Source of the DNA: a bacterium
GTDB taxonomy: Bacteria > JAMCPX01
DNA: 6,561 nucleotides
Assembly: GCA_021792615.1 (NCBI GenBank)
Contig: JAJYUJ010000065.1
Location: 1 to 6,561, forward strand
Reading direction: 5' to 3'
The notes under the pieces are model-generated. The model saw only the letters and a list, made by a program, of their open reading frames with translations. It did not search any database and was not told the origin of the DNA. How positions within the stretch are numbered: the first letter of the stretch is position 1; each line of letters opens with the position of its first letter. Made by a program: the position numbers and the translations under genes. Positions 1-5,124 of the stretch are shown here, piece by piece.

Positions 1-35
1 ATTGCTTTTTTCCTGTTTCTCGTGTTTACTTTCAT

Positions 36-94
36 TAGTGGCTCCTTTCTTTAAATTCTAATGCTTTATGGGTTATCCCATAAGGGAGCCACTA
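36..94. repeat. Nested palindrome (outer 10-bp arms, inner 7-bp hairpin)
   Basis: The outer arms TAGTGGCTCC (36-45) and GGAGCCACTA (85-94) are perfect reverse complements. Inside them TTATGGG (66-72), loop TTAT, CCCATAA (77-83) forms a second perfect hairpin. The ATG of the following membrane-protein ORF lies inside the inner hairpin. The structure could be the end of an upstream transcription unit, a translation-blocking hairpin or a mobile-element scar. There is no uninterrupted T-run after it, so a classical intrinsic terminator is not supported. The arms are seen directly; the role is unknown. Confidence 0.6.
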
Positions 95-436
95 TTTCAA
101 ATTTCAACTAAATTTGATATATCCTCAATTTATACATCATTGTATATTATTCTCAATATCGTTTTATCTTTAATTGTTGGAATATCAGTGCTTCTAATTA
201 AGGGCAATTGGACAGGTGCTAAAGAGAAAATAACCCTCGTTATTGGGGGAGTACTGGTTTTACTCGACGTACTGTATATTGTCGAAGAAATAAAAAAAAG
301 AAGTATGCATGTGGGAACACCTTGGGGAATTATTATTCTTTTTGGAATTCATTTAACACAATTTATGTTTTTACTAAAAATCTTAAAAACACGAACGGAA
401 CATATTCTCACCGCTGGACCTTCTAGGATAAAATAG
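68..436 (+). CDS. Small hypothetical membrane protein, about three TM helices
   Basis: This is an orphan ORF of 122 residues; I do not recognise the family. It has three hydrophobic stretches, at about residues 21-44, 55-73 and 84-104, separated by short basic or acidic loops (for example KGNWTGAKEK and EEIKKRS), so it is probably an inner-membrane protein. Base composition is clearly AT-rich (14 G+C of 60 in positions 121-180), unlike the metabolic genes further on, which suggests acquired DNA. The start is uncertain. ATG 68 has no Shine-Dalgarno and lies within a hairpin, and the first nine codons are simply the palindrome being read through. A TTG at 140 (just before YIILN) would keep all three helices but also lacks a clear ribosome site. 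An in-frame stop at 59-61 rules out any earlier start. The next feature, a transposase remnant, begins about 90 bases after the stop. Confidence 0.5.
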   Translation: MGYPIREPLFQISTKFDISSIYTSLYIILNIVLSLIVGISVLLIKGNWTGAKEKITLVIGGVLVLLDVLYIVEEIKKRSMHVGTPWGIIILFGIHLTQFMFLLKILKTRTEHILTAGPSRIK

Positions 437-453
437 AGACAGCGACCATTTTC

Positions 454-475
454 GCGTATATCCGGCGTATATCCG
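454..475. repeat. 11-bp perfect tandem duplication
   Basis: GCGTATATCCG occurs twice head to tail (454-464 and 465-475), directly before the GGGGTCAAATC segment that leads into the Y1 transposase remnant. It may mark the left end of that element or a replication-slippage product in its non-coding leader. The repeat is seen directly; the link to the element is an inference. Confidence 0.6.
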
Positions 476-482
476 GGGTCAA

Positions 483-509
483 ATCTTTCATTTTGACAAA
501 TCGAAAGAT
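483..509 (+). repeat. Hairpin upstream of the transposase remnant
   Basis: ATCTTTC (483-489) pairs perfectly with GAAAGAT (503-509). The loop itself continues as ATTT/AAAT (490-493 with 498-501) around TGAC, leaving a single bulged C at 502. It lies 18 bases before the transposase ATG. REP-associated Y1 transposases bind hairpin DNA, and short hairpins in the leader of such genes are common, so this is plausibly a recognition or translation-control hairpin of the dead element. Role not shown. Confidence 0.5.
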
Positions 510-527
510 ATTTGTTAGAGATTATGC

Positions 528-710
528 ATGGCGAGACAATTAAGGATAGAATTTGTCGGTGCAGTTTACCATATAATGAGCAGAGGGAATGAAAGGAACC
601 CCATTTTTAAGAGTGATTCGGACAGGGTGCTGTTTATTTCAACCTTGAAATACAGTTCGGAACTTTTCGGAGTCGAAGTTATGGCCTATGTATGCGTTTT
701 TGTGATATAA
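528..710 (+). pseudogene. REP-associated Y1 (HUH) transposase, 3'-truncated remnant
   Basis: The 60-residue product opens with MARQLRIEFVGAVYHIMSRG, then NERNPIF, which is the standard N-terminus of REP-associated tyrosine transposases (TnpA_REP/RAYT, IS200-like Y1 superfamily). These enzymes are usually about 150-300 residues long and cut single-stranded DNA at hairpins. Similarity runs to GVEVMAYVC (residues 48-56) and then stops: the family continues into an N-H-x-H HUH metal motif and, further on, a catalytic Tyr, and both are absent. A TAA follows four codons later. No continuation is visible in other frames after about 695; instead a lipoprotein gene begins at 727. The start is supported by AGAG at 517-520. 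The remnant cannot be an active transposase. Breakage by recombination or deletion is inferred, because the lost 3' part is not in the window. Confidence 0.85.
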
Positions 711-711
711 G
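703..711 (+). promoter_or_regulatory. Possible extended -10 promoter element for the lipoprotein
   Basis: TGATATAAG fits the extended -10 form TGnTATAAT in all but the last base. There is no good -35 box at 16-18 bp. It lies at the junction between the transposase remnant and the lipoprotein gene and would start transcription close to 718, leaving only a few leader bases before ATG 727. Weak support. Confidence 0.2.
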
Positions 712-726
712 AGAATAAAGTGCATT

Positions 727-1233
727 ATGATATTGAGACGAAGACGTACCATGTATGCCTTAATCTGCATCGTAGTGCTGATAGGTACAGCAGGTTGTTG
801 GCCAACGCCTCCCATGGCAGAGACGCTGAACGACAATCTGTATGCCAATCTCAAAGGAACCGAATTAGGCATTGATAGTTATTACACGACGGATCCCAAT
901 ACCGCCATCAGATGGAACATGGGTTTCGATGGTCATAAACGGCTAAAAAACGAAAACGATATCATTCAGAATTATGAAGTGTGGCGGATCGAACCTTCAA
1001 ATTCGAATCCCCGAGCTCTTCTCGAAAAAGGAACACACTTTGCCATTGATGATTTCTACGCATGGAGGCGGGCTGGTTTCACACGCAGCGAGGCTGAAGC
1101 ATGGCAAAGAGCAGGGTTTGGCATTCAGTCCCTATCTGAAATACTGTGCTGGGAAAAAGAGGGCTTTTTACCGGAACAAGCCCGGAAACTCAGGAAACTC
1201 GGCATTCATTGCAGTATACAGAACGACGAATAA
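727..1233 (+). CDS. Small putative lipoprotein with W-x-x-[AE]-G-F repeats
   Basis: The product has 168 residues and I cannot name its family. The N-terminus is a typical type II signal peptide: MILRRRR gives a basic n-region, residues 9-20 a hydrophobic core, and GTAGC ends in Cys24, which fits the broad PROSITE lipobox although Thr at -3 is not the favoured residue. The mature protein should be anchored in the envelope. From residue 113 there is a short helical-looking repeat: W113-RRAGF, W126-QRAGF, W142-EKEGF, then a degenerate L155-RKLGI. The units are 13, 16 and 13 residues apart, most carrying a conserved Ala (SEAEA, EQAR). The middle, residues 35-105, is polar without recognisable motifs. 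ATG 727 is preferred over ATG 751 because only 727 includes the basic n-region; a clear Shine-Dalgarno is missing for both. It stands alone between the transposase scar and an independently promoted gene. Confidence 0.7.
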   Translation: MILRRRRTMYALICIVVLIGTAGCWPTPPMAETLNDNLYANLKGTELGIDSYYTTDPNTAIRWNMGFDGHKRLKNENDIIQNYEVWRIEPSNSNPRALLEKGTHFAIDDFYAWRRAGFTRSEAEAWQRAGFGIQSLSEILCWEKEGFLPEQARKLRKLGIHCSIQNDE

Positions 1234-1334
1234 CACCACTACATATATCACTGTCATTCGACATAGGTAAACCCGCCCGTCAATAAAAAAGCTTATGAAA
1301 GACTGGGGGCAGCCCTAGATTCATTGAAATTATA

Positions 1335-1363
1335 TTGATAAAACCATTATTTTCATATATAAT
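1335..1363 (+). promoter_or_regulatory. Near-consensus sigma70 promoter for the propeller-protein gene
   Basis: TTGATA (1335-1340) and TATAAT (1358-1363) are separated by exactly 17 bp, in an AT-rich stretch. The -10 is perfect and the -35 has five of six matches. Transcription would start near 1370, so the leader is only about 17 bases and consists almost entirely of the Shine-Dalgarno AAGGAGG (1372-1378). This suggests strong constitutive expression, with no room for a leader regulator. Confidence 0.75.
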
Positions 1364-1386
1364 ATTGGTATAAGGAGGATCGTACA

Positions 1387-3489
1387 ATGAAAATAATAAA
1401 AATATTATCAATTGCATCCCTTTCGCTTGTATATTTAATTATTGCCACGCGCTGCTCCAAAAAGAATAATACTTCTACTCCGCCCGTCCAGCCTGCCAAC
1501 CAGATTGTTATAAGTGGTATTTCTTATGCAGGAATACCCGCACATCCTGGTGGAACATTCACCGTTTCGGTTATAGCACGGAGCGAACAGAGGCTCGCGC
1601 TGACCTACACCTGGACAACAACGGGAAGCTGGTCTGTTGTCGGCGGAGGAGATTCGCCGACAGCGACGATACTAGCACCTGATACATACGGTGTAAGCGG
1701 TACAGCAACCGTCATCGTTACCGATACGTATGACCGGTACGCAGTAGCCGCAACACCGATCAGCACCATGAACAATGCATTTCCGGTTATAAGCAGTCTG
1801 TCTGCGTCTCCAAACCCCGTAACGAGAGGCGGGACAATGTCTTTATCCGTTTCAGCAACAGACGAAGATGGTGATTCCCTTACCTATGCGTGGTCAATAC
1901 CAAACGGATGGGCAATACTAACAGGACAGGGCACACCGGATATACAAATACTATCCCCTTACCAGTATGGGAACGGAGGTACGGCAACGGTGACCATAGA
2001 TGACGGTAACGGCGGTGTTGTTCAAGGTTCCCTTCCCATCAGCACCGGGGACAATACTTTCCCGGTTATCAGCAATTTTACAGCCCTGCCGAATCCTGTT
2101 GTTCCCGGAGGTACTCTGTCCGCTACCGTTAATGCATCCGACCCTGATGGCGATGCATTGAGTTATACATGGACAACAACCGCGGGCTGGACAATAACGC
2201 CTGCCACAACAACTGCCGTGCTGACGGCGCCTCTTATCCAGGGTGCCGGAGGGTACATAACAGTCACCATCAGCGATATTTATGGCGGAGTAATTACAGG
2301 TACCATACCGATAGCTGCAAGCAATGCCCCATTACCTCCGTACAACCTGCAGGCTTCTGCAGGATACGAAAACAGTGCATTGACATGGAGTACATCAACC
2401 CCTGCAACAAGCTACAACGTCTATGAAGTGACAGGAGGCGGGACCTATACAGCCGTTGGAGCGACCGCAACGACCGCCTACAAGGTAACGGATCTGACCA
2501 ACGGAACAGCCTATTCCTTTGTGGTCACCGGAGTCAATGCGAACGGTGAAAGCATATACTCGAATCAGGCAGGTACTACACCTACGTTGCTCACATATTC
2601 TCTTGGAGTTCAGGCGCTTGATCTTGCGGTGGATGCATCCGGCGATATTTTTGCTACAACGCAGGGCGGCGAGGTCGTGGTATTGGATCCTTCAGGTAAC
2701 ATCATCGGGCATTACAACGGTACTAATATATCCGGTGGTCTGGCAATCGATGCATCCGGTAATCTATGGGGAACGGATGGGTTTATGAATGTGATCGAAT
2801 TGGGTCCCGATGGGTCTCCTATGGGGAATTATAATATTGGGAACGGGCCTGCAGGTATAACCATAGACAATTCAGGCAACATATGGGCAGCAGAAACAAT
2901 GGGCAATGTCATAACTGAGCTCGGCGCGAATGTAAAAACGTGTACGGTTGGTAGTCAACCCAAAAGGATCGCAATAGATGCTTCGGGCTGTATCTGGGTA
3001 ACAAATTTTGGAGACAATACGGTACAGGCAATTCAAGTAACCTCTACTTGTACTGCTGCAGGTACCTATGCAACAGGCAATATGCCTTCGGGCATAGCAA
3101 TAGACCAGTCGGGGCATATCTGGATTGCGAACTCTGGCAGTTATACGGTAACAGAATTGGATTCTTCCGGCAACTTGATAGCCACCCGTCTTGCAGGCAA
3201 TAATCCGGAAGGCATAGCAATCGATGCATCGGGTAATGTCTGGATCAGCAGTCCTAACAGTGTAACGGAATTGAGTCCTTCAGGTACTTTACTGTCAACG
3301 TATGCTATTAACGCTTTCTTTTCTCCGATGGGCATGCCGCAGGGTATTGCCGTAGATCCATCAGGCAATGTGTGGGTCGTTGTACCGGGTAGCTTCAATA
3401 ATAATATAGTGGAACTGAAAGGCGTCGCAACGGGTCCCCAGTACTTCCCGTACTCAGGCCCCCAATTTGCCGGCGGAGGCAACTGGTAA
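1387..3489 (+). CDS. Exported PKD/FN3/seven-blade beta-propeller protein
   Basis: The product has 700 residues. A signal segment (1-22) with a basic start (MKIIK) and hydrophobic core leads to IATRC-SKKNN; Cys23 sits where a lipoprotein Cys would be, but Arg at -1 breaks the lipobox. A Ser/Thr/Pro linker follows. Three related Ig/PKD-like domains occupy about 37-127, 131-221 and 224-312; the second and third start FPVIS and carry D-x-D-G-D-x-L-x-Y-x-W (159-169, 252-262). An FN3 domain covers about 316-400. Residues 404-690 hold seven NHL/Vgb-type propeller blades marked by G-I-A-I-D-x-S-G-N-x-W near 411, 451, 489, 527, 569, 609 and 652. Such proteins are typically surface or periplasmic binding modules; no catalytic residues are evident, and despite resemblance to streptogramin-lyase (Vgb) blades I do not claim lyase activity. 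ATG 1387 follows AAGGAGG by eight bases. It appears monocistronic, with its own promoter and a hairpin 15 bases after the stop. Confidence 0.9.
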   Translation: MKIIKILSIASLSLVYLIIATRCSKKNNTSTPPVQPANQIVISGISYAGIPAHPGGTFTVSVIARSEQRLALTYTWTTTGSWSVVGGGDSPTATILAPDTYGVSGTATVIVTDTYDRYAVAATPISTMNNAFPVISSLSASPNPVTRGGTMSLSVSATDEDGDSLTYAWSIPNGWAILTGQGTPDIQILSPYQYGNGGTATVTIDDGNGGVVQGSLPISTGDNTFPVISNFTALPNPVVPGGTLSATVNASDPDGDALSYTWTTTAGWTITPATTTAVLTAPLIQGAGGYITVTISDIYGGVITGTIPIAASNAPLPPYNLQASAGYENSALTWSTSTPATSYNVYEVTGGGTYTAVGATATTAYKVTDLTNGTAYSFVVTGVNANGESIYSNQAGTTPTLLTYSLGVQALDLAVDASGDIFATTQGGEVVVLDPSGNIIGHYNGTNISGGLAIDASGNLWGTDGFMNVIELGPDGSPMGNYNIGNGPAGITIDNSGNIWAAETMGNVITELGANVKTCTVGSQPKRIAIDASGCIWVTNFGDNTVQAIQVTSTCTAAGTYATGNMPSGIAIDQSGHIWIANSGSYTVTELDSSGNLIATRLAGNNPEGIAIDASGNVWISSPNSVTELSPSGTLLSTYAINAFFSPMGMPQGIAVDPSGNVWVVVPGSFNNNIVELKGVATGPQYFPYSGPQFAGGGNW

Positions 3490-3504
3490 TTCATACCATA
3501 GATC

Positions 3505-3548
3505 CGGGGGCAGGTTGCCCGAAAAGCGATTCTATCCACCTGCCCCCG
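3505..3548. terminator. Perfect 11-bp inverted repeat after the propeller gene; terminator-like without a U-tract
   Basis: CGGGGGCAGGT (3505-3515) is perfectly complementary to ACCTGCCCCCG (3538-3548), with a 22-base loop, starting 15 bases after the TAA. A shorter alternative hairpin, GGGCA-GGT-TGCCC (3508-3520), uses the same 5' arm and would exclude the long one. No T-run follows on either strand, so a standard intrinsic terminator is not shown. It may end or protect the propeller mRNA, or be a REP-like genomic repeat. Confidence 0.45.
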
Positions 3549-3589
3549 ACAGCATAAAAACCAGTTTATCTTTATTGGTCCGGGCTTGT

Positions 3590-3617
3590 TTGATCAACAG
3601 CAATCCGTGAATATACT
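3590..3617 (+). promoter_or_regulatory. Candidate sigma70 promoter for the dehydrogenase operon
   Basis: TTGATC (3590-3595) and TATACT (3612-3617) are 16 bp apart; the -10 matches five of six consensus bases and the -35 four. A start near 3624 would give a leader of about 50 bases to the small leader ORF and 90 to the dehydrogenase. It is the best match in this spacer and lies downstream of the hairpin closing the previous gene, but it is not proven. Confidence 0.45.
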
Positions 3618-3632
3618 ATACACCGGTACGGT

Positions 3633-3651
3633 ACGTGCCCGACGGACACGT
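3633..3651 (+). repeat. Leader hairpin upstream of the dehydrogenase
   Basis: ACGTGCCC (3633-3640) and GGACACGT (3644-3651) form an eight-position stem with one C-A mismatch around a GAC loop. It falls between the candidate promoter and the Shine-Dalgarno of the leader ORF. No U-run follows, so it is not a terminator. Possible 5' mRNA structure of unknown role. Confidence 0.35.
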
Positions 3652-3676
3652 TGCAGATATGAACAAAGGAGGAAGA

Positions 3677-3712
3677 ATGGAAGACAAAGGAACGACATCA
3701 ACGGTGGAATAG
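3677..3712 (+). CDS. 11-residue leader ORF (MEDKGTTSTVE) before the dehydrogenase
   Basis: ATG 3677 is preceded by AAAGGAGG (3665-3672), a near-perfect Shine-Dalgarno at four-base spacing, far better than the GGTGG (3703-3707) in front of the dehydrogenase ATG. The frame ends at TAG 3710-3712 and the dehydrogenase ATG begins at 3714, one base later. This is the usual geometry for translational coupling by a terminating ribosome. The peptide contains three Thr in eleven residues (T6, T7, T9) but no run of one codon long enough to call a classical attenuator. Alternatively the ORF is accidental and the strong site loads ribosomes that reinitiate at 3714. No frameshift joining it to the dehydrogenase is apparent. 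Confidence 0.4.
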   Translation: MEDKGTTSTVE

Positions 3713-3713
3713 A

Positions 3714-4688
3714 ATGCATGATCTGGTTGTTTCATTCAATGTTCCGGAGCAAGAAAAACAGGTCATAGAAGAGACGCTGCGCGACTCGTGCAGGGTTACC
3801 TTCCTGCTCGATCTGCCGCAGGCACAAAGGACGAAGGCGATCTCAAAAGCGGACATCGTTCTTTCGTGGAACCCTTCGAGGGAATATGAAGTAAACGAGT
3901 TTTCCTGCATGGGCAACGTCCGGCTGCTTCAGCTCGTATCCGCTGGTGCCGACCACCTTCCTTTTTCGAGACTGCGGCCGGACATGGTCGTTGCAGGAAA
4001 CATCGGCGCATACGCAGAGCCTATGGCAGAGCATGTTATGGCAATGGCCCTTGCACTGTTGAAAAAGCTTATGCCCGGGCACAGGAAATTGTCAGAAGGT
4101 GTATTTGAGCATATTGACGCCAGGGTACTCGGCGGCCTGACGTGCGGGATACTGGGCTATGGCGGCATCGGTAAGGCCGTTGCACGGTATATGCGCGCCT
4201 TCCACGTGAAGATATTCGCTGTCAATACCTCCGGCAAAACGGACGAAGATGTCGCATTTATCGGCACGCTCAAAGACCTCGATTCCGTATTAACGCAGTC
4301 GGACATTGTTGTCATAACGCTTCCCCTGAACAAGCACACAAAGGGGATTATCGGAAGGATGCAGCTCGATGCAATGAAGAAGGACGCTATTCTGATAAAC
4401 GTTGCACGGGGCGAGATCATTGATGAAGGAGCGCTCTATAACCATCTGAAAGCGAATCCGTATTTTATGGCAGGCATCGATGCCTGGTGGGTAGAACCGT
4501 TCAGGCACGGTGAATTCCGTATCAACTATCCGTTTTTCGATCTGCCGAACCTGCTCGGCTCTCCGCACAATTCAGCCATCGTACCGCAGGTCATGGAAAT
4601 GGGTATTCACGCAGCTCTGGAAAATATTCAGCGGTTTGTCAAGCATGAAGGGATCAAGGGCATTGTGGATTTCAAGGACTATGTCTAA
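3714..4688 (+). CDS. D-isomer-specific 2-hydroxyacid dehydrogenase
   Basis: The product has 324 residues, normal for the family. These cytosolic enzymes interconvert 2-oxoacids and D-2-hydroxyacids with NAD(P)H. The nucleotide-binding fold shows G148-Y-G-G-I-G153 after beta strand GIL; the substrate loop is SAGADH (76-81); the catalytic trio is Arg232 (NVARGE), Glu261 (WWVEPF) and His285 (GSPHNS). The residue after the second strand, usually Asp in NAD-specific members, is Asn171 in the segment AVNTSGK, which would tolerate NADP. The substrate is not readable; phosphoglycerate, glyoxylate/hydroxypyruvate and other 2-oxoacids are all possible. ATG 3714 is the only plausible start, since the upstream frame has no start codon before TGA 3660. 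The gene is preceded by a leader ORF one base away and followed after 101 bases by a RAM-domain regulator gene and a FAH-family gene on the same strand, suggesting an organic-acid operon. Confidence 0.92.
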   Translation: MHDLVVSFNVPEQEKQVIEETLRDSCRVTFLLDLPQAQRTKAISKADIVLSWNPSREYEVNEFSCMGNVRLLQLVSAGADHLPFSRLRPDMVVAGNIGAYAEPMAEHVMAMALALLKKLMPGHRKLSEGVFEHIDARVLGGLTCGILGYGGIGKAVARYMRAFHVKIFAVNTSGKTDEDVAFIGTLKDLDSVLTQSDIVVITLPLNKHTKGIIGRMQLDAMKKDAILINVARGEIIDEGALYNHLKANPYFMAGIDAWWVEPFRHGEFRINYPFFDLPNLLGSPHNSAIVPQVMEMGIHAALENIQRFVKHEGIKGIVDFKDYV

Positions 4689-4708
4689 CCATGCCATATT
4701 TTTCAAAT

Positions 4709-4735
4709 GTATTTTCTGCGTCGGTCAGAAGATAT
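4709..4735 (+). repeat. Intergenic hairpin between dehydrogenase and RAM gene
   Basis: GTATTTTCTG (4709-4718) pairs with CAGAAGATAT (4726-4735) through ten positions, two of them G-T, around the seven-base loop CGTCGGT. No T-run follows. It may be an mRNA processing or stability element between the two cistrons. A weak -10-like GATAAT lies at 4757-4762 without a convincing -35. Confidence 0.35.
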
Positions 4736-4789
4736 TTGTAAATACGGCGAGAAAATGATAATCTGCATTGTCCGGGAAAGGAGGAGTCT

Positions 4790-5068
4790 ATGATCACGGC
4801 TTTTGTTCATATAGCATGCAAGCCCGAGAAACTTGAGGAGCTTGCCGAAGATATTTCTCAGATAGAAGGAGTGACGGAGGTATACTCGATTACCGGCGAT
4901 TACGACCTGCTTGCCATCGTACGGGTCGCCGCAATAGAGGAACTGCCCGATATAGTGACCAACAACATGTTGAAAAAAGATGGCATAGTAAAAGCGAATA
5001 CATCGGTCGGATTCAAGGTATACTCGCGGCACAATCTCGAAGCCATGTTTTCCATAGGGCTGGATTGA
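4790..5068 (+). CDS. Stand-alone Lrp/AsnC ligand-binding (RAM) domain protein
   Basis: The product has 92 residues, about the C-terminal half of a full Lrp/AsnC regulator (around 150-165). It is the alpha-beta RAM (regulation of amino-acid metabolism) fold: an opening strand ITAFVHIAC, helix KPEKLEELAEDISQ, then VTEVYSITGDYDLLAIVRV with the signature G36-D-Y-D-L (residues 36-40), a second helix IEELPDIVTNNM, and a last strand VKANTSVGFKVY. The N-terminal helix-turn-helix is absent, and the strong AAAGGAGG (4777-4784), five bases before ATG 4790, shows this is a genuine start and not a broken Lrp. Known single-domain RAM proteins assemble into dimers and higher oligomers, bind amino acids or similar ligands, and can modify the action of full Lrp proteins. 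Its position between a 2-hydroxyacid dehydrogenase and a FAH enzyme suggests sensing of a related metabolite; this is inference. Confidence 0.9.
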   Translation: MITAFVHIACKPEKLEELAEDISQIEGVTEVYSITGDYDLLAIVRVAAIEELPDIVTNNMLKKDGIVKANTSVGFKVYSRHNLEAMFSIGLD

Positions 5069-5124
5069 TTGACAAGGTTTTTCGAAGCACGGAGTGCACG
5101 GACAAAAAATACGGAGCAAACAAT

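Noticed and set aside
454-509. Tandem and inverted repeats as a CRISPR array
   Set aside because: Two adjacent 11-bp copies without spacers, plus one hairpin; no repeat-spacer periodicity and no cas genes in the window.
974-1270. 98-residue + strand ORF overlapping the lipoprotein
   Set aside because: Alternative frame inside a gene with a signal peptide and repeats; it has no ribosome site and no recognisable domain.
1302-1318. GGGGGCAGCCC stretch before the propeller promoter as a terminator for the lipoprotein
   Set aside because: Only a three-base-pair stem forms and no T-run follows. It shares GGGGGCAG with the repeat at 3506, but eight bases is too little to call a repeat family.
3141-3539. 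132-residue minus-strand ORF opposite the propeller gene
   Set aside because: It is a shadow of the repetitive propeller codons on the other strand, with no family signature.
3586-3768. 60-residue + strand ORF across the dehydrogenase leader
   Set aside because: It covers non-coding leader and the first dehydrogenase codons in another frame; its Arg-rich composition is that of a chance frame.
4703-5119. 138-residue minus-strand ORF opposite the RAM gene
   Set aside because: It lies antisense to a clearly coding RAM domain, has no recognisable motif and no ribosome site.
5065-5124. TTG 5065 as the start of the FAH gene, overlapping the RAM stop
   Set aside because: No Shine-Dalgarno at the proper distance, the extra 20 residues do not resemble the family, and ATG 5125 has GGAG upstream and a standard N-terminus.
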